Source of the DNA: Salegentibacter sediminis
GTDB lineage: Bacteria; Bacteroidota; Bacteroidia; Flavobacteriales; Flavobacteriaceae
Length of the DNA stretch: 64,000 bases
Direction: 5' to 3'
NCBI RefSeq assembly: GCF_002078605.1
Contig: NZ_MSJR01000003.1
Span: 248,001-312,000, forward strand
Shown: positions 34,545 to 43,699 of the stretch, in pieces
Position numbering within the stretch: position 1 is the first letter of the stretch
How the letters are laid out: each line of letters opens with the position of its first letter
Made by a program: the position numbers and the translations under genes
The notes under the pieces: generated by a model
Database searches by the model: none
The model's input: the letters and a program-made list of their open reading frames with translations, nothing else
What the model was told of the DNA's origin: nothing

Positions 34545-36068
34545 ATGAAAAAAATAAAAAAAATAATCAGTGGCCTGGCAGTATTTAGCTTACTGTTTGC
34601 TATAGGATGTAATGCTGATTTCGATGAAATAAATACAAATCCTGATACCACCACAGAAGCCAGTGCTTCCTTGCTTTCAACTCAGGTAATCTTAAGCATG
34701 ACCCGCTTTGGAGGGGATGCAAAAGCTTTTATCTCAAATTCGGCATTGCCAAAATATGTGGGGTATGCTAATGAAGGTCAGATGGGCGCTCAATATAATT
34801 CTATTGGAAGTTCCAGTTTTGGAGGAATGACGATACTTCCTGACCTGGACAAAATGATCGAGTATGCCGAAGGAGGACAAGCCGAGAACTCTTATAGAGG
34901 GCTTGCCAAATTTGCCCGGGCTTATCTTTTCTATAACCTAACTATGGAAATGGGTGATATTCCATATAGTGAAACTGGTTTAGGGGCTAAGGGGGAATAT
35001 AAGCCTGCTTATGATACTCAAAAAGAAGTTTTTATAGGAATACTTCAGGAATTGAAAGAGGCCGACCAGTATTTTGCGGAAGGCGAAAATTTTACTGGTG
35101 ATCCCACTCCTTTTAATGGAGATGCCGATCTATGGAGAAGAGCAACAAATGCTTGTAGATTAAAAGTTTTAATGAGTTTAAGTCCTAAGGCTGAAGAATT
35201 AAATGTGGCTGCACAGTTTCAGGAAATAGTAAGTCAGGGGAATTTGTTCCAGAATCCCGGCGTTTTCTGGGGTTTACGCTACTCAACTCAAAACCCCCAT
35301 CCACTCTTCAGTACCAATGACCTTTTTACAAGTAAAACTATTCTTAGTTCACATCTCGTAGAAACTTTGAAGGAGCTCGAAGATCGTCGTCTTTATTATT
35401 TCGCTGAACCTGCTGGAATCAAAATAATGGAGGGTCTGGATGAATCCAATAAAGATGCTTATGTAGGAGTAGATGTTTCTATGGAGTATGCGCAAATGAA
35501 TGCCATGCATAGTAATGATGAATTTTCCCTTATCAATCTGCGATACCTTACCCAGGAGAGCAGTGAACCAAGAAGATTGTTGAGTTATGCCGAGCAGCAA
35601 CTTATTCTTGCGGAAGCACATGTTCGAGGTTGGATTACCCAGGGGACTGCCAAAGATTATTATGAGGATGGTGTTAAAGCCGCTCTTTCTCAGATGTTGG
35701 AGATCTCAACCGATTTTGCTCATGGAAATCCAATAGATGAGGCTTATATCGATAATTATTTTACCGAAGAAGCTGCTTTTGCTGAAAATACAAAAGATCA
35801 ACTAGAGCAGATCTGGATGCAGCGTTATATTTTAAATTTCCTGATGGATGGAGACACCAGTTTTTTTGAATACCGTAGAAATCAATTTCCTGAATTTCCT
35901 GTTGATCCCACTACCAGTCTAAACGAGAATAACAAAGATGGTTTACCGTTAAGATGGCTTTATCCTGGTTCGGAGGCTACATATAACAGGGAGAATCTGG
36001 AAGCTGCACTTGAACGTCAATTTGATGGGTTTGATGAAATCAATAAAAAAATATGGTTATTAAAGTAA
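34545..36068 (+). CDS. SusD-like outer-membrane lipoprotein (PUL1)
   Basis: 507 residues. A lipoprotein signal ends FSLLFAIGC, so the mature protein is tethered by the cysteine. The SusD/RagB pattern of TPR-like helices is visible in SYRGLAKFARAYLFYNLTME, GDIPYSETGLG, YAEQQLILAEAHVRGWI and a C-terminal RWLYPGSEATYNRENLE. It is of the SusD-2/SusD_like subtype by these segments. It caps the SusC barrel encoded 28 bp upstream and captures the glycan. Confidence 0.93.
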   Translation: MKKIKKIISGLAVFSLLFAIGCNADFDEINTNPDTTTEASASLLSTQVILSMTRFGGDAKAFISNSALPKYVGYANEGQMGAQYNSIGSSSFGGMTILPDLDKMIEYAEGGQAENSYRGLAKFARAYLFYNLTMEMGDIPYSETGLGAKGEYKPAYDTQKEVFIGILQELKEADQYFAEGENFTGDPTPFNGDADLWRRATNACRLKVLMSLSPKAEELNVAAQFQEIVSQGNLFQNPGVFWGLRYSTQNPHPLFSTNDLFTSKTILSSHLVETLKELEDRRLYYFAEPAGIKIMEGLDESNKDAYVGVDVSMEYAQMNAMHSNDEFSLINLRYLTQESSEPRRLLSYAEQQLILAEAHVRGWITQGTAKDYYEDGVKAALSQMLEISTDFAHGNPIDEAYIDNYFTEEAAFAENTKDQLEQIWMQRYILNFLMDGDTSFFEYRRNQFPEFPVDPTTSLNENNKDGLPLRWLYPGSEATYNRENLEAALERQFDGFDEINKKIWLLK

Positions 36069-36070
36069 CT

Positions 36071-36898
36071 ATGAAATTGACAAGATATTCAGTGATCTTT
36101 ACTCTGTTTATGAGCTTTGTAGCTTGTAAACAGAGTAAAGACTTTAAGGAAGGACAAAATTTGGATGCCACCTGGGAACTGGTTTGGAATGATGAATTTG
36201 ACTATACAGGATTACCTGATTCCTCTAAATGGACCCATGATACTGCAGGGAATGATTGGGGTTGGGGGAATAATGAAGCGCAATTCCATACTGACAGAGA
36301 CAGCCTGAATAGTTATGTTAGCGATGGGACTCTTAAAATCAATGCGATTATAAAAGATAAAGAAGGAAAAAAATATACCTCGGCGCGTCTTATTACCAAA
36401 GGTAAAGGGGACTGGAAATATGGCAAAGTTGAGGTAAAGGCCAAATTGCCGGAAGGTAGAGGAACATGGCCGGCAATATGGATGCTCTCTTCCGATGATT
36501 CAGTAAAATGGCCCGATATGGGGGAAATCGATATAATGGAACATGTTGGCCACGATCCTGATACCGTTTTTTCAACCGTACATACCAAAGATTACAATCA
36601 CTTGATTGGCACGCAAGTAGGGGAAAAGATGTATCTGCCTACTGCTACAGAAGAATTCCATGTTTATAGCCTGGAATGGGATAAGAACGAATTACGTTCT
36701 TATGTTGACGGGGAAGAATATTTCATTTACAAAAATGATGGAACCGGAGAAGGTGCCTGGCCATTTGATAAACCCTTTTTCCTTATCCTCAACCTGGCTA
36801 TTGGAGGCGGACTTGGAGGTCAGCAAGGGATAGATGATGCCGCCTTCCCTCATACCTTTGAAATAGACTATGTAAGGGTGTATCAGCAAGCTGAGTAA
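36071..36898 (+). CDS. GH16 beta-glucanase lipoprotein (laminarinase-like)
   Basis: 275 residues from the ATG at 36071, 2 bp after the susD stop; an earlier ATG (36053) lies inside susD and would spoil the signal sequence MKLTRYSVIFTLFMSFVAC, whose cysteine is the lipobox. The GH16 jelly roll shows LVWNDEFDYTGLPDSSKWTH, GRGTWPAIWML, and the catalytic GEIDIMEHVG (nucleophile E, D, acid/base E). The residues fit endo-beta-1,3- or 1,3-1,4-glucanases. It should cut the polymer at the cell surface for SusC/SusD uptake. Confidence 0.92.
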   Translation: MKLTRYSVIFTLFMSFVACKQSKDFKEGQNLDATWELVWNDEFDYTGLPDSSKWTHDTAGNDWGWGNNEAQFHTDRDSLNSYVSDGTLKINAIIKDKEGKKYTSARLITKGKGDWKYGKVEVKAKLPEGRGTWPAIWMLSSDDSVKWPDMGEIDIMEHVGHDPDTVFSTVHTKDYNHLIGTQVGEKMYLPTATEEFHVYSLEWDKNELRSYVDGEEYFIYKNDGTGEGAWPFDKPFFLILNLAIGGGLGGQQGIDDAAFPHTFEIDYVRVYQQAE

Positions 36899-36908
36899 GA
36901 CGAAGGAG

Positions 36909-37994
36909 ATGAAGAAATATGTTTTTATATTAATTCTGCTTGTATCAGTTTCCCTAACTGCTCAACGGGAAAATAAGGTGATTTGGATTACCATTGATGG
37001 TCTTAGATGGCAGGAATTATATAAGGGAGCAGACAGCTTGTTGATTAACGAAGCTAAATTTGTATATAGCAAGGAAGAACTAAAACAAAAGTTCTGGAAA
37101 CCTGAGGAGAAAAAAAGAAGGGAAGCCTTGTTTCCCTTCTTCTGGAATGAGGCGGTAGACAAAGGAGTATTTCTGGGAAATCGCCAATTAGGCAATAAAT
37201 TCAGCCTAAAGAATAAAGTTTTGCTTTCTTATGCGGGATACAACGAGATCCTTACTGGAAACCCCGACGACGAGAATATAAAAGACAACAGCAAGCTCAA
37301 TAACCCGAATAAAACTCTGCTGGAAATCCTGAATGAAAGTCAGGAGTATCAGGGTAGAATCAGGGCTTTTGGTAGCTGGGATGTCTTTCCCTATATTTTG
37401 AATGAGGAGCGAAGCAAGCTGTCTGTAAATGCCGGGTATCGTCATAGTTTAAGGGAAAACCCAAGTCCAAATGAGCTCCTGCTTAACAAAATTCAGGATG
37501 AGTTTCCCAAAAGGTGGGGCACGGTAAGGTTCGATACTTTCACTCATAATTATGCTCTTGAAAGTTTGAAGTATGACAAACCTCTGGTTACCTATATAGC
37601 CTATGGTGAAACCGATGACTTTGCCCATGAAGGCAACTACCAAAAGTATCTTGAATCTGCTCACAAAACCGATAAGATGATAAGAGAGCTTTGGGAATTT
37701 GTCCAGTCTGATCCCTTTTATAAAGATCAAACCACCTTTGTAATCACCACAGACCATGGGAGAGGAGAAGAAGCAACGGAGGAAAATACCTGGAAACATC
37801 ATGGCAGGTCAATAAGGAACTCCGAGCAAAGCTGGTTTATAGCATTCGGAAATAATGTGAAAGAGTTGGGCGAAGCAAAATCCCGGGATCAGTACTTCGC
37901 CACTCAGGTAGCAGCTACCGTTGCCAAACTCCTGAATTTCAATTATAAAGAGATGGCTGAGGTAGGTCCTTCACTCCCTGTTTTAATAGATTAA
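36909..37994 (+). CDS. Alkaline-phosphatase-superfamily phosphatase or phosphodiesterase
   Basis: 361 residues with a signal peptide (about 1-18, ending LTAQ). The alkaline phosphatase superfamily metal-site segments are visible: VIWITIDGLRWQEL (first aspartate), SYAGYNEILTGNP (likely nucleophilic threonine), YIAYGETDDFAHEG, and VITTDHGRGE followed by WKHHGRS (metal-binding D/H pairs). It is closest in pattern to nucleotide pyrophosphatase/phosphodiesterase or type I phosphodiesterase-like members, not to sulfatases (no C/S-x-P-x-R). In the periplasm it may remove phosphate or phosphoglycerol groups from the imported glycan. Exact substrate unknown. Confidence 0.8.
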   Translation: MKKYVFILILLVSVSLTAQRENKVIWITIDGLRWQELYKGADSLLINEAKFVYSKEELKQKFWKPEEKKRREALFPFFWNEAVDKGVFLGNRQLGNKFSLKNKVLLSYAGYNEILTGNPDDENIKDNSKLNNPNKTLLEILNESQEYQGRIRAFGSWDVFPYILNEERSKLSVNAGYRHSLRENPSPNELLLNKIQDEFPKRWGTVRFDTFTHNYALESLKYDKPLVTYIAYGETDDFAHEGNYQKYLESAHKTDKMIRELWEFVQSDPFYKDQTTFVITTDHGRGEEATEENTWKHHGRSIRNSEQSWFIAFGNNVKELGEAKSRDQYFATQVAATVAKLLNFNYKEMAEVGPSLPVLID

Positions 37995-38003
37995 TATTTT
38001 GAG

Positions 38004-38078
38004 ATGAGAAGATTAAAATATTTGATGCTCCTATTGGTACTAGTCCTATTTATGGTTTTCTTAAACACTTATTTTTAA
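38004..38078 (+). CDS. Possible 24-residue single-span membrane peptide
   Basis: ATG to TAA on the same strand, between the phosphatase and glycerophosphodiesterase genes with gaps of 9 and 12 bp. The peptide starts MRRLKY and continues with 15 hydrophobic residues (LMLLLVLVLFMVFLN), a typical single membrane helix with positive-inside charge. The tight spacing favours a real small gene, but coding is unproven. Confidence 0.4.
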   Translation: MRRLKYLMLLLVLVLFMVFLNTYF

Positions 38079-38090
38079 ACATATTGTACA

Positions 38091-39020
38091 ATGAAATTAT
38101 TATCTTTTTTAAATCTTCTTGTTGCAGTTTTGATTATCTCTTCCTGTAAAAGCACTCAGGAAAGGGAAAGTGAATCCACCGGCGATAATATTCAACAAAA
38201 TAACATTCAGGTGCAGGGACACCGGGGAGATAGGGGTAGTTATCCTGAAAATACAATTCGATCTTTTTATAGTGCCATTGAAAAGGGAGCCAATGTTATT
38301 GAATTGGATGTAGTGATCTCTGGAGACAACAAAGTAGTGGTATCTCATGAACCATATATGCATTCGCTATACATGTTGGATCCGTCGGGAGACTCTATAC
38401 CTGAAGCCGATCAAAAGAAATATAATTTTTATACCATGGCCTATGATAGTATTCGGAAATTTGATGCCGGTTCAAAAGGGAATAAATTGTTTCCAGATCA
38501 AAAAGCAATGGCTTCATATAAACCCTTATTAAGCGAGCTAATTGACAGTGTGGAGACTTTCATTCAAAAACACAACTATCAACCTATAAAATATAATATT
38601 GAACTAAAATCAGGAGAGAAACATTATGGAAAGTTTCAACCTTTTCCCGAAGAGTTTGTGAACTTAGTTATGGCTGTGGTTTCAGAAAAGAAGATCAATG
38701 ATTTCAGTAATATTCAGTCTTTTGATACAAGGATATTAAATTACCTTAATAAAGCTTATCCAGAAATGGAAGTAGGATATTTAATAAGTGGTGTCGGTAT
38801 CCCAAGGCAACTTGCTAAGTTGGATTTTAAACCCGACAATTATAATCCATATTTTGGATTGGTGGAATCCCGGGAATTTGTGGATTCGGTAAAAGCATTA
38901 GATATGAAGTTGATTCCATGGACAGTGAACACTCAGGAGGATATTTCCCGAATGATAGAATTGGAAGTAGATGGAATCATTACCGATTATCCGGAGCGGG
39001 TGATTGAGAAATTACATTAA
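38091..39020 (+). CDS. Glycerophosphodiester phosphodiesterase lipoprotein
   Basis: 309 residues. The signal LLVAVLIISSC ends in a lipobox cysteine, so the enzyme is membrane-anchored in the periplasm or on the surface. GDPD catalytic motifs: QGHRGDRGSYPENT (first His and Glu), VIELDVVISGDNKVVVSHEP (Glu-Asp metal pair and second His), and the C-terminal LIPWTVNTQEDISRMIELEV and GIITDYPERV. It releases an alcohol and glycerol-3-phosphate from glycerophosphodiesters. With the GH16 and phosphatase genes this points to a glycan bearing glycerophosphate groups. Last gene of PUL1. Confidence 0.9.
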   Translation: MKLLSFLNLLVAVLIISSCKSTQERESESTGDNIQQNNIQVQGHRGDRGSYPENTIRSFYSAIEKGANVIELDVVISGDNKVVVSHEPYMHSLYMLDPSGDSIPEADQKKYNFYTMAYDSIRKFDAGSKGNKLFPDQKAMASYKPLLSELIDSVETFIQKHNYQPIKYNIELKSGEKHYGKFQPFPEEFVNLVMAVVSEKKINDFSNIQSFDTRILNYLNKAYPEMEVGYLISGVGIPRQLAKLDFKPDNYNPYFGLVESREFVDSVKALDMKLIPWTVNTQEDISRMIELEVDGIITDYPERVIEKLH

Positions 39021-39212
39021 AAAGGAGGTATTATAAAAATTTGGAAGAACATATACCTAGGGGATTCATTTTATTTTTCTCAGGTTTCCAGAGAAATAAC
39101 TAAACTCTCTAACTATTAGATAGTTTTAAAGTGAAATACAGTGAATTCCCTGGCCATTCGAAATTAAGGAAGCCATCTTGTTTTGGGATTAGCCATTAAA
39201 ATTCGGTTTGCT

Positions 39213-39260
39213 AAAGCTTTTTCCCGCTTTGTGGGAAGAGGCTTTTTTGTTTTGGAAGGT
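39213..39260. repeat. Copy B of the PUL1-flanking hairpin repeat
   Basis: AAAGCTTTTTCCCGCTTTG followed by TGGGAAGAGGC, a T6 run and GTTTTGGAAGG, almost the same as 29377-29427. It can act as terminator for PUL1 (and, on the other strand, for lacI). The 39021-39200 stretch before it holds no gene; it contains the imperfect upstream part of the repeat (GGGATTAGCCATTAAAATTC). Confidence 0.7.
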
Positions 39261-39307
39261 TTAATTAACTGATGAAATTTAGAATTGTTTTCAAACCTAG
39301 GATGGTC

Positions 39308-40342
39308 TTAAACAGCTCTCTTTTTCATAGAAGATTCCCTTATTATTAATTCTGTTTTGATGCTTTGTGTTTCTGAATCAATAAGGACTTCTTCATCTTC
39401 GATTTGACGAATTATCAATTTGGCGGCAGCCTGTCCCATCTCGAAAGCCCTATCATTAATAGTAGTTAAATTAGGTTCGATAATCCTTGAGATGGGATAA
39501 TTACTAAAACCGATAATAGATAAGTCATCGGGAATTTTATAGTCAGCTTTTTGAAATACCTGAATCACACTTATAGCCGTGTAATCATTGGCACAGAAAA
39601 TACCGTCTAAAGGTTCTTTATATTTAAGAAAATCTTTAGCGCAAGAGACTCCTTCTTCATAACTTAAATTATTTGCATACTTGATCAGACCGGAATGGAA
39701 AGGCAAACCATTTTTCTTTAGTGCGGCCTTATAGCCTTCCAACCGAGCCTTAAAAATCCCCGTGGTTTGAGGCCCTGCGATATGCCCAATATTTTTGCAT
39801 CCAATATTTATTAGATGTTCGGTTGCCTGGAAAGCAGCTCCAAAATCATTGATAACAATCTTGTTGGATTCGAAATCTGATGGAACTCTATCATAGAATA
39901 CCAGGGGTATCCCTATTTTTTTTAAATTTTTAAAGTGATCACTTCTTTTGGTTTCGATGGCAAGACACGCAATTACTCCTTCCACCATATTGTTTTGAAG
40001 GATTTTTGTAATTTCTTTTTCTCTGGTTAAAGAATCCTTTGATTGAAAGATGGTTACATTATATCCTTTCTTATATGCATATTCTTCAATTCCACTAATG
40101 ACCAATGAGTGAAAGTGTACATCTATTCGAGGTACAACCACACCAATTGATCGCGTTTTTTTCCTTCTAAAGCTGGAAGCTATTGAATTTGGTATAAAGG
40201 CTAATTCCTCTGCCTTTTCCTTCACTCTTGTTTTGGTGGCTTCACTTATTGCGGGGTGATCTCCCAGGGCTCTTGAAATTGTGGATGGTGCTAAATTTAA
40301 TTCTTTTGCTAAATCCTTGAGTGTAATCCGAGACTTTTTCAT
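39308..40342 (-). CDS. LacI-family transcriptional repressor of PUL2
   Basis: 344 residues. N-terminal HTH (ITLKDLAKELNLAPSTISRA, then LGDHPAIS), hinge helix IPNSIASSFRRKKTRSIGVV, and a periplasmic-binding-like effector domain with CANDYTAISVIQVF and PDDLSIIGFSNYPIS. It is divergent from the PUL2 susC gene. Two near-identical palindromes (CAAACGTTTG core) lie in the 253-bp gap, one 14 bp before its own ATG and one on the susC promoter, so it most likely represses both itself and PUL2 until an inducer, perhaps a uronate or amino-sugar intermediate, binds. Confidence 0.93.
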   Translation of the reverse strand: MKKSRITLKDLAKELNLAPSTISRALGDHPAISEATKTRVKEKAEELAFIPNSIASSFRRKKTRSIGVVVPRIDVHFHSLVISGIEEYAYKKGYNVTIFQSKDSLTREKEITKILQNNMVEGVIACLAIETKRSDHFKNLKKIGIPLVFYDRVPSDFESNKIVINDFGAAFQATEHLINIGCKNIGHIAGPQTTGIFKARLEGYKAALKKNGLPFHSGLIKYANNLSYEEGVSCAKDFLKYKEPLDGIFCANDYTAISVIQVFQKADYKIPDDLSIIGFSNYPISRIIEPNLTTINDRAFEMGQAAAKLIIRQIEDEEVLIDSETQSIKTELIIRESSMKKRAV

Positions 40343-40355
40343 TTTGCAATTATAA

Positions 40356-40365
40356 CAAACGTTTG
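40356..40365. promoter_or_regulatory. LacI-type operator O1 (autoregulatory)
   Basis: Perfect palindrome CAAACGTTTG, 14 bp before the lacI start codon on the minus strand, where a bound repressor would block its own transcript. Confidence 0.75.
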
Positions 40366-40505
40366 CTTTATAAGCGTTAAAATAAATTTAATACGTAATT
40401 TTCAAATTATTTTCTTCGTATAATTTTTAACTAAACATTAATAAAATTAGGTAATGAGAGAGCAATAAGCAAATTATTGTTAAAAATTTTAATGGAAAAT
40501 TTAAC

Positions 40506-40543
40506 GCAAACGTTTGCATTATGAATTAAAAATAATATATTTG
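40506..40543 (+). promoter_or_regulatory. PUL2 susC promoter with overlapping LacI operator O2
   Basis: O2 is the 12-bp perfect palindrome GCAAACGTTTGC (40506-40517). The -33 TTG (40514-40516) lies inside it, followed by a 19-bp spacer and -7 TATATTTG (40536-40543), an exact consensus. The promoter is 52 bp before the susC ATG. Repressor and sigma factor would compete for the same bases. Confidence 0.85.
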
Positions 40544-40595
40544 GCTTATTAGGTGATCAGAAAACCGTTTTTAAAAACTATTTAACAATTAAATT

Positions 40596-43500
40596 ATGAA
40601 GAGAAAAGATGACCATAACTTTTCCAGAACTACAAGGAAAGTGAGTGTTTTTGTCTTGTTACCGATCCTTTTACTTTTTATAAGTAACTCAGTGTATTCT
40701 CAAGAAAGAACAATCACAGGGGTGGTGATGGATGCCAGTAATAACGAACCTATGTTGGGTGTCAATGTATTACTAAAAGGATCTTCTAGAGGAGTCTCTA
40801 CGGATATTAATGGGAGTTATTCCATTAATATAGAATCGCCTTCAGATGTTCTTCAGTTTTCGTTCATGGGCTACGAACCTCAGGAAATAGTGGTAGGGAA
40901 TCAAGATCAAATTAATGTTGACCTTGTTCCTTCCGCAGACGAATTGGAAGAATTGGTAATTGTAGGATATGGTGTTCAGAAAAAGAGAAATCTGACCGGA
41001 TCAGTGGTCTCTGTGGGTTCCGAGGAGATAGAGCAAACGAACTTGCAGGATCCAATTTCGATAATGCAGGGCCGGGCTCCTGGAGTTCAGGTAACTTCTA
41101 ATTCCGGAGCGCCGGGAGGAGGAATGTCTATTCGGGTGAGAGGGGCCTCTTCCCTGAATGCGGGGAATTCACCTTTGTATGTTATCGATGGAGTGCCTAT
41201 CGAATCAAACAGTCTTTCTTCCTTAAATGGAACGGAAAATTTTGGTCTTAACCCATTGGCTGATATTAATCCCAGGGATATAGAATCTATAGAGGTTTTA
41301 AAAGATGCTGCCTCCACTGCCATATACGGTTCTAGGGCTGCAAATGGAGTGGTGATGATTACTACAAAGAGAGGGAGTGAAGGAAAAGCTGAAATTTCAC
41401 TAGAAGTTAGTGCAGGAGTAAGTGAAATAACCAGGAAGTTAAGTGTGCTGAATGCTAGTCAGTATAGAGAAGTGATAATTGATTCATATCAGAATATGGA
41501 TAATCCAGTGGAGCCCACCACGGCTGTACTCGATTCGCTGAATCCAAAGAATAATGGGGATGTGGACTGGCAAGAAGAAGTCCTTAGAGTCGCTCCTCAG
41601 TATAAGGTGGATCTTGCCGTTAGAGGAGGATCTGAAAAAGTGAAATATTCCTGGGCCTCATCATTTTTGGATCAGGATGGAATTATTCTAAACTCCAATT
41701 TTCGGAGGGTTACCTCTAGATTGAATGTGGATTTTGAAGTTTCAGATAGAATAAGGGTCGGTCAAAGTATTTCTTATTCCAATTCACACAATAACAGGAT
41801 CAATGCTGCTGGTCGGGGGAATTTAAGTGTTGTTAGAGAATTGTTGATTCGTCCACCTTCTTATTCTATGTATTTGCCAGATGGTTCGCTCAATGGATAT
41901 CAATGGGGTAAAAGAAATCCTGTAGGATTAGCTGAATTAGCAACTCACACCAATAAAAGCAACAGGATAATCGGAAATGAATATGTTGAAATTGATATAA
42001 TCGAAGGACTTACTTTTAGGAGTAATTTGAATCTTGACCTTGTAACAATGAAAGAGGATGAATTCATGCCGTCTTCGCTGGACTATCGTCCAGGCTATAA
42101 CTCTGGAGCAGTTAGGGCAATTCATAATCTTACCTGGGGAACAGAAAATTATTTTAGCTTTCAAAGACAGTTCGGTAATGACCATAATCTTGGCGCAGTT
42201 GCAGGGATAAGTTATCAGGATTGGATATATGAACGAACTGGACTTGACGGGATGTTTTTTCCAAGTGATGATATAAGAACCTTAAATGCTGCAGGAACTA
42301 TTTCCAACCAAGAGGTTAACATAGCTGGAGAACATTCAATGTTATCTTATTTTGGTCGTGTTTCTTATGATTATATGGGTAAATATCTCGCTGAAGTTAA
42401 TGTTCGCGCAGATGGTTCTTCCAGATTTGGTAAAGATCAAAGGTTCGGGTACTTCCCATCTGCCTCTGTAGGATGGCGGTTTTCTGAAGAAGCTTTTTTA
42501 AGTGAATTTAGAGGCTTAAGCGATGGAAAACTTCGTTTTAGTGCAGGTCAGACAGGAAATGAAGCCATAGGTAATTATACTTCGCAGGGGGAATTTGCCG
42601 TAGGTACAAATTACCTTGATTATTCAGGGGCTGCCCCAACAGTAATGCCTAATTCCGGATTGACCTGGGAGACCACAACTCAATATAATGCGGGTATGGA
42701 TCTCTCTTTCTTCAACAACAGGATACTATTTACTGCTGATGCCTATTTAAAAAGAACCGAAGATCTTTTGTATAATGTTCCAATTCCTAGAACCACTGGG
42801 TTTGGCTATATAACTCAGAATATCGGGACCATCGAAAATAAAGGTGTGGAATTTCTTTTGTCTACAAGGAACCTTACCGGTGACTTTAAGTGGAGCACCG
42901 ATTTCAACATAAGTTCTAATCGAAATGTCGTTAAAAGCCTGCCTGAAGAATTGTTAACTAATGGTTACATCCAAAATGGGCGCTACCATATTCTTAAAGA
43001 AGGATTACCAATTGGTACTTTTTATGGATGGAAATTTGAAGGAGTGTATGCCAGTGATGAAGATAATGTTAATGGTATAACCAATGGAGCCTTAGGTAAA
43101 GAATTCAAAGGTGGGGATCCCATTTGGGATGATCTAAATGGAGATAATATCATTGATGAGGATGACCGACAAATAATTGGAGATGCACAACCCGACTTTT
43201 TTGGAGGGATAGCTAACAATTTCTCTTATAAGAATTTCTCGTTGAATGTTTTCTTTCAGTTTTCTTATGGAAATGATATTTATAGTGAGATTAATCATCA
43301 AAGAAACTCTGTAGTTCGCTATAATAACCTTTCTACTAATGCATTAGACAGGTGGAGAGAACAAGGAGATATTACTGATTTTCCTAAACCTGTCAGGGAT
43401 GATCCTATGCAATCTGATAGTAGGATTCAAAGCAGATGGGTGGAAGATGGCTCTTACCTAAAACTTAAAAATGTAAATCTAAGGTATAGTGTCCCTCGTA

Positions 43501-43688
43501 CTGTGATCGAAAAGATTGGTATGAACTCTTTAGACGCGTACTTAACGGCATCAAATTTAATAACCTGGACAAAATATACTGGTTTTGACCCTGATGTAAA
43601 CTCATACAGTGGATTACGAGCAGGTATTGATGAAGGATCGTACCCTCAAAGCCGGACTATTATATTAGGATTGAAATTTGGATTTTAA
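40596..43688 (+). CDS. SusC-type TonB-dependent transporter (PUL2)
   Basis: 1030 residues. Signal peptide (cleavage near YSQ36), carboxypeptidase-like domain (ITGVVMDASNNEPMLGVNVL ... FSFMGYEPQEIVV), then the plug with LVIVGYGVQKKRNLTGSV and VIDGVPIESNS, and a barrel ending RTIILGLKFGF. Unlike the PUL1 SusC it has no STN domain, consistent with control by LacI and not by a sigma/FecR pair. It should import uronate-containing oligosaccharides with the SusD encoded 11 bp downstream. Confidence 0.95.
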   Translation: MKRKDDHNFSRTTRKVSVFVLLPILLLFISNSVYSQERTITGVVMDASNNEPMLGVNVLLKGSSRGVSTDINGSYSINIESPSDVLQFSFMGYEPQEIVVGNQDQINVDLVPSADELEELVIVGYGVQKKRNLTGSVVSVGSEEIEQTNLQDPISIMQGRAPGVQVTSNSGAPGGGMSIRVRGASSLNAGNSPLYVIDGVPIESNSLSSLNGTENFGLNPLADINPRDIESIEVLKDAASTAIYGSRAANGVVMITTKRGSEGKAEISLEVSAGVSEITRKLSVLNASQYREVIIDSYQNMDNPVEPTTAVLDSLNPKNNGDVDWQEEVLRVAPQYKVDLAVRGGSEKVKYSWASSFLDQDGIILNSNFRRVTSRLNVDFEVSDRIRVGQSISYSNSHNNRINAAGRGNLSVVRELLIRPPSYSMYLPDGSLNGYQWGKRNPVGLAELATHTNKSNRIIGNEYVEIDIIEGLTFRSNLNLDLVTMKEDEFMPSSLDYRPGYNSGAVRAIHNLTWGTENYFSFQRQFGNDHNLGAVAGISYQDWIYERTGLDGMFFPSDDIRTLNAAGTISNQEVNIAGEHSMLSYFGRVSYDYMGKYLAEVNVRADGSSRFGKDQRFGYFPSASVGWRFSEEAFLSEFRGLSDGKLRFSAGQTGNEAIGNYTSQGEFAVGTNYLDYSGAAPTVMPNSGLTWETTTQYNAGMDLSFFNNRILFTADAYLKRTEDLLYNVPIPRTTGFGYITQNIGTIENKGVEFLLSTRNLTGDFKWSTDFNISSNRNVVKSLPEELLTNGYIQNGRYHILKEGLPIGTFYGWKFEGVYASDEDNVNGITNGALGKEFKGGDPIWDDLNGDNIIDEDDRQIIGDAQPDFFGGIANNFSYKNFSLNVFFQFSYGNDIYSEINHQRNSVVRYNNLSTNALDRWREQGDITDFPKPVRDDPMQSDSRIQSRWVEDGSYLKLKNVNLRYSVPRTVIEKIGMNSLDAYLTASNLITWTKYTGFDPDVNSYSGLRAGIDEGSYPQSRTIILGLKFGF

Positions 43689-43699
43689 ACAAAATAACT

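Noticed and set aside
36909-37994. Sulfatase
   Set aside because: The C/S-x-P-x-R formylglycine motif is absent; the residues fit phosphatase or phosphodiesterase members of the superfamily.
29160-39260. Integrated element using tRNA-Asp as attachment site
   Set aside because: No integrase is present and the 3' end of the tRNA is not repeated downstream; only the hairpin repeat recurs.
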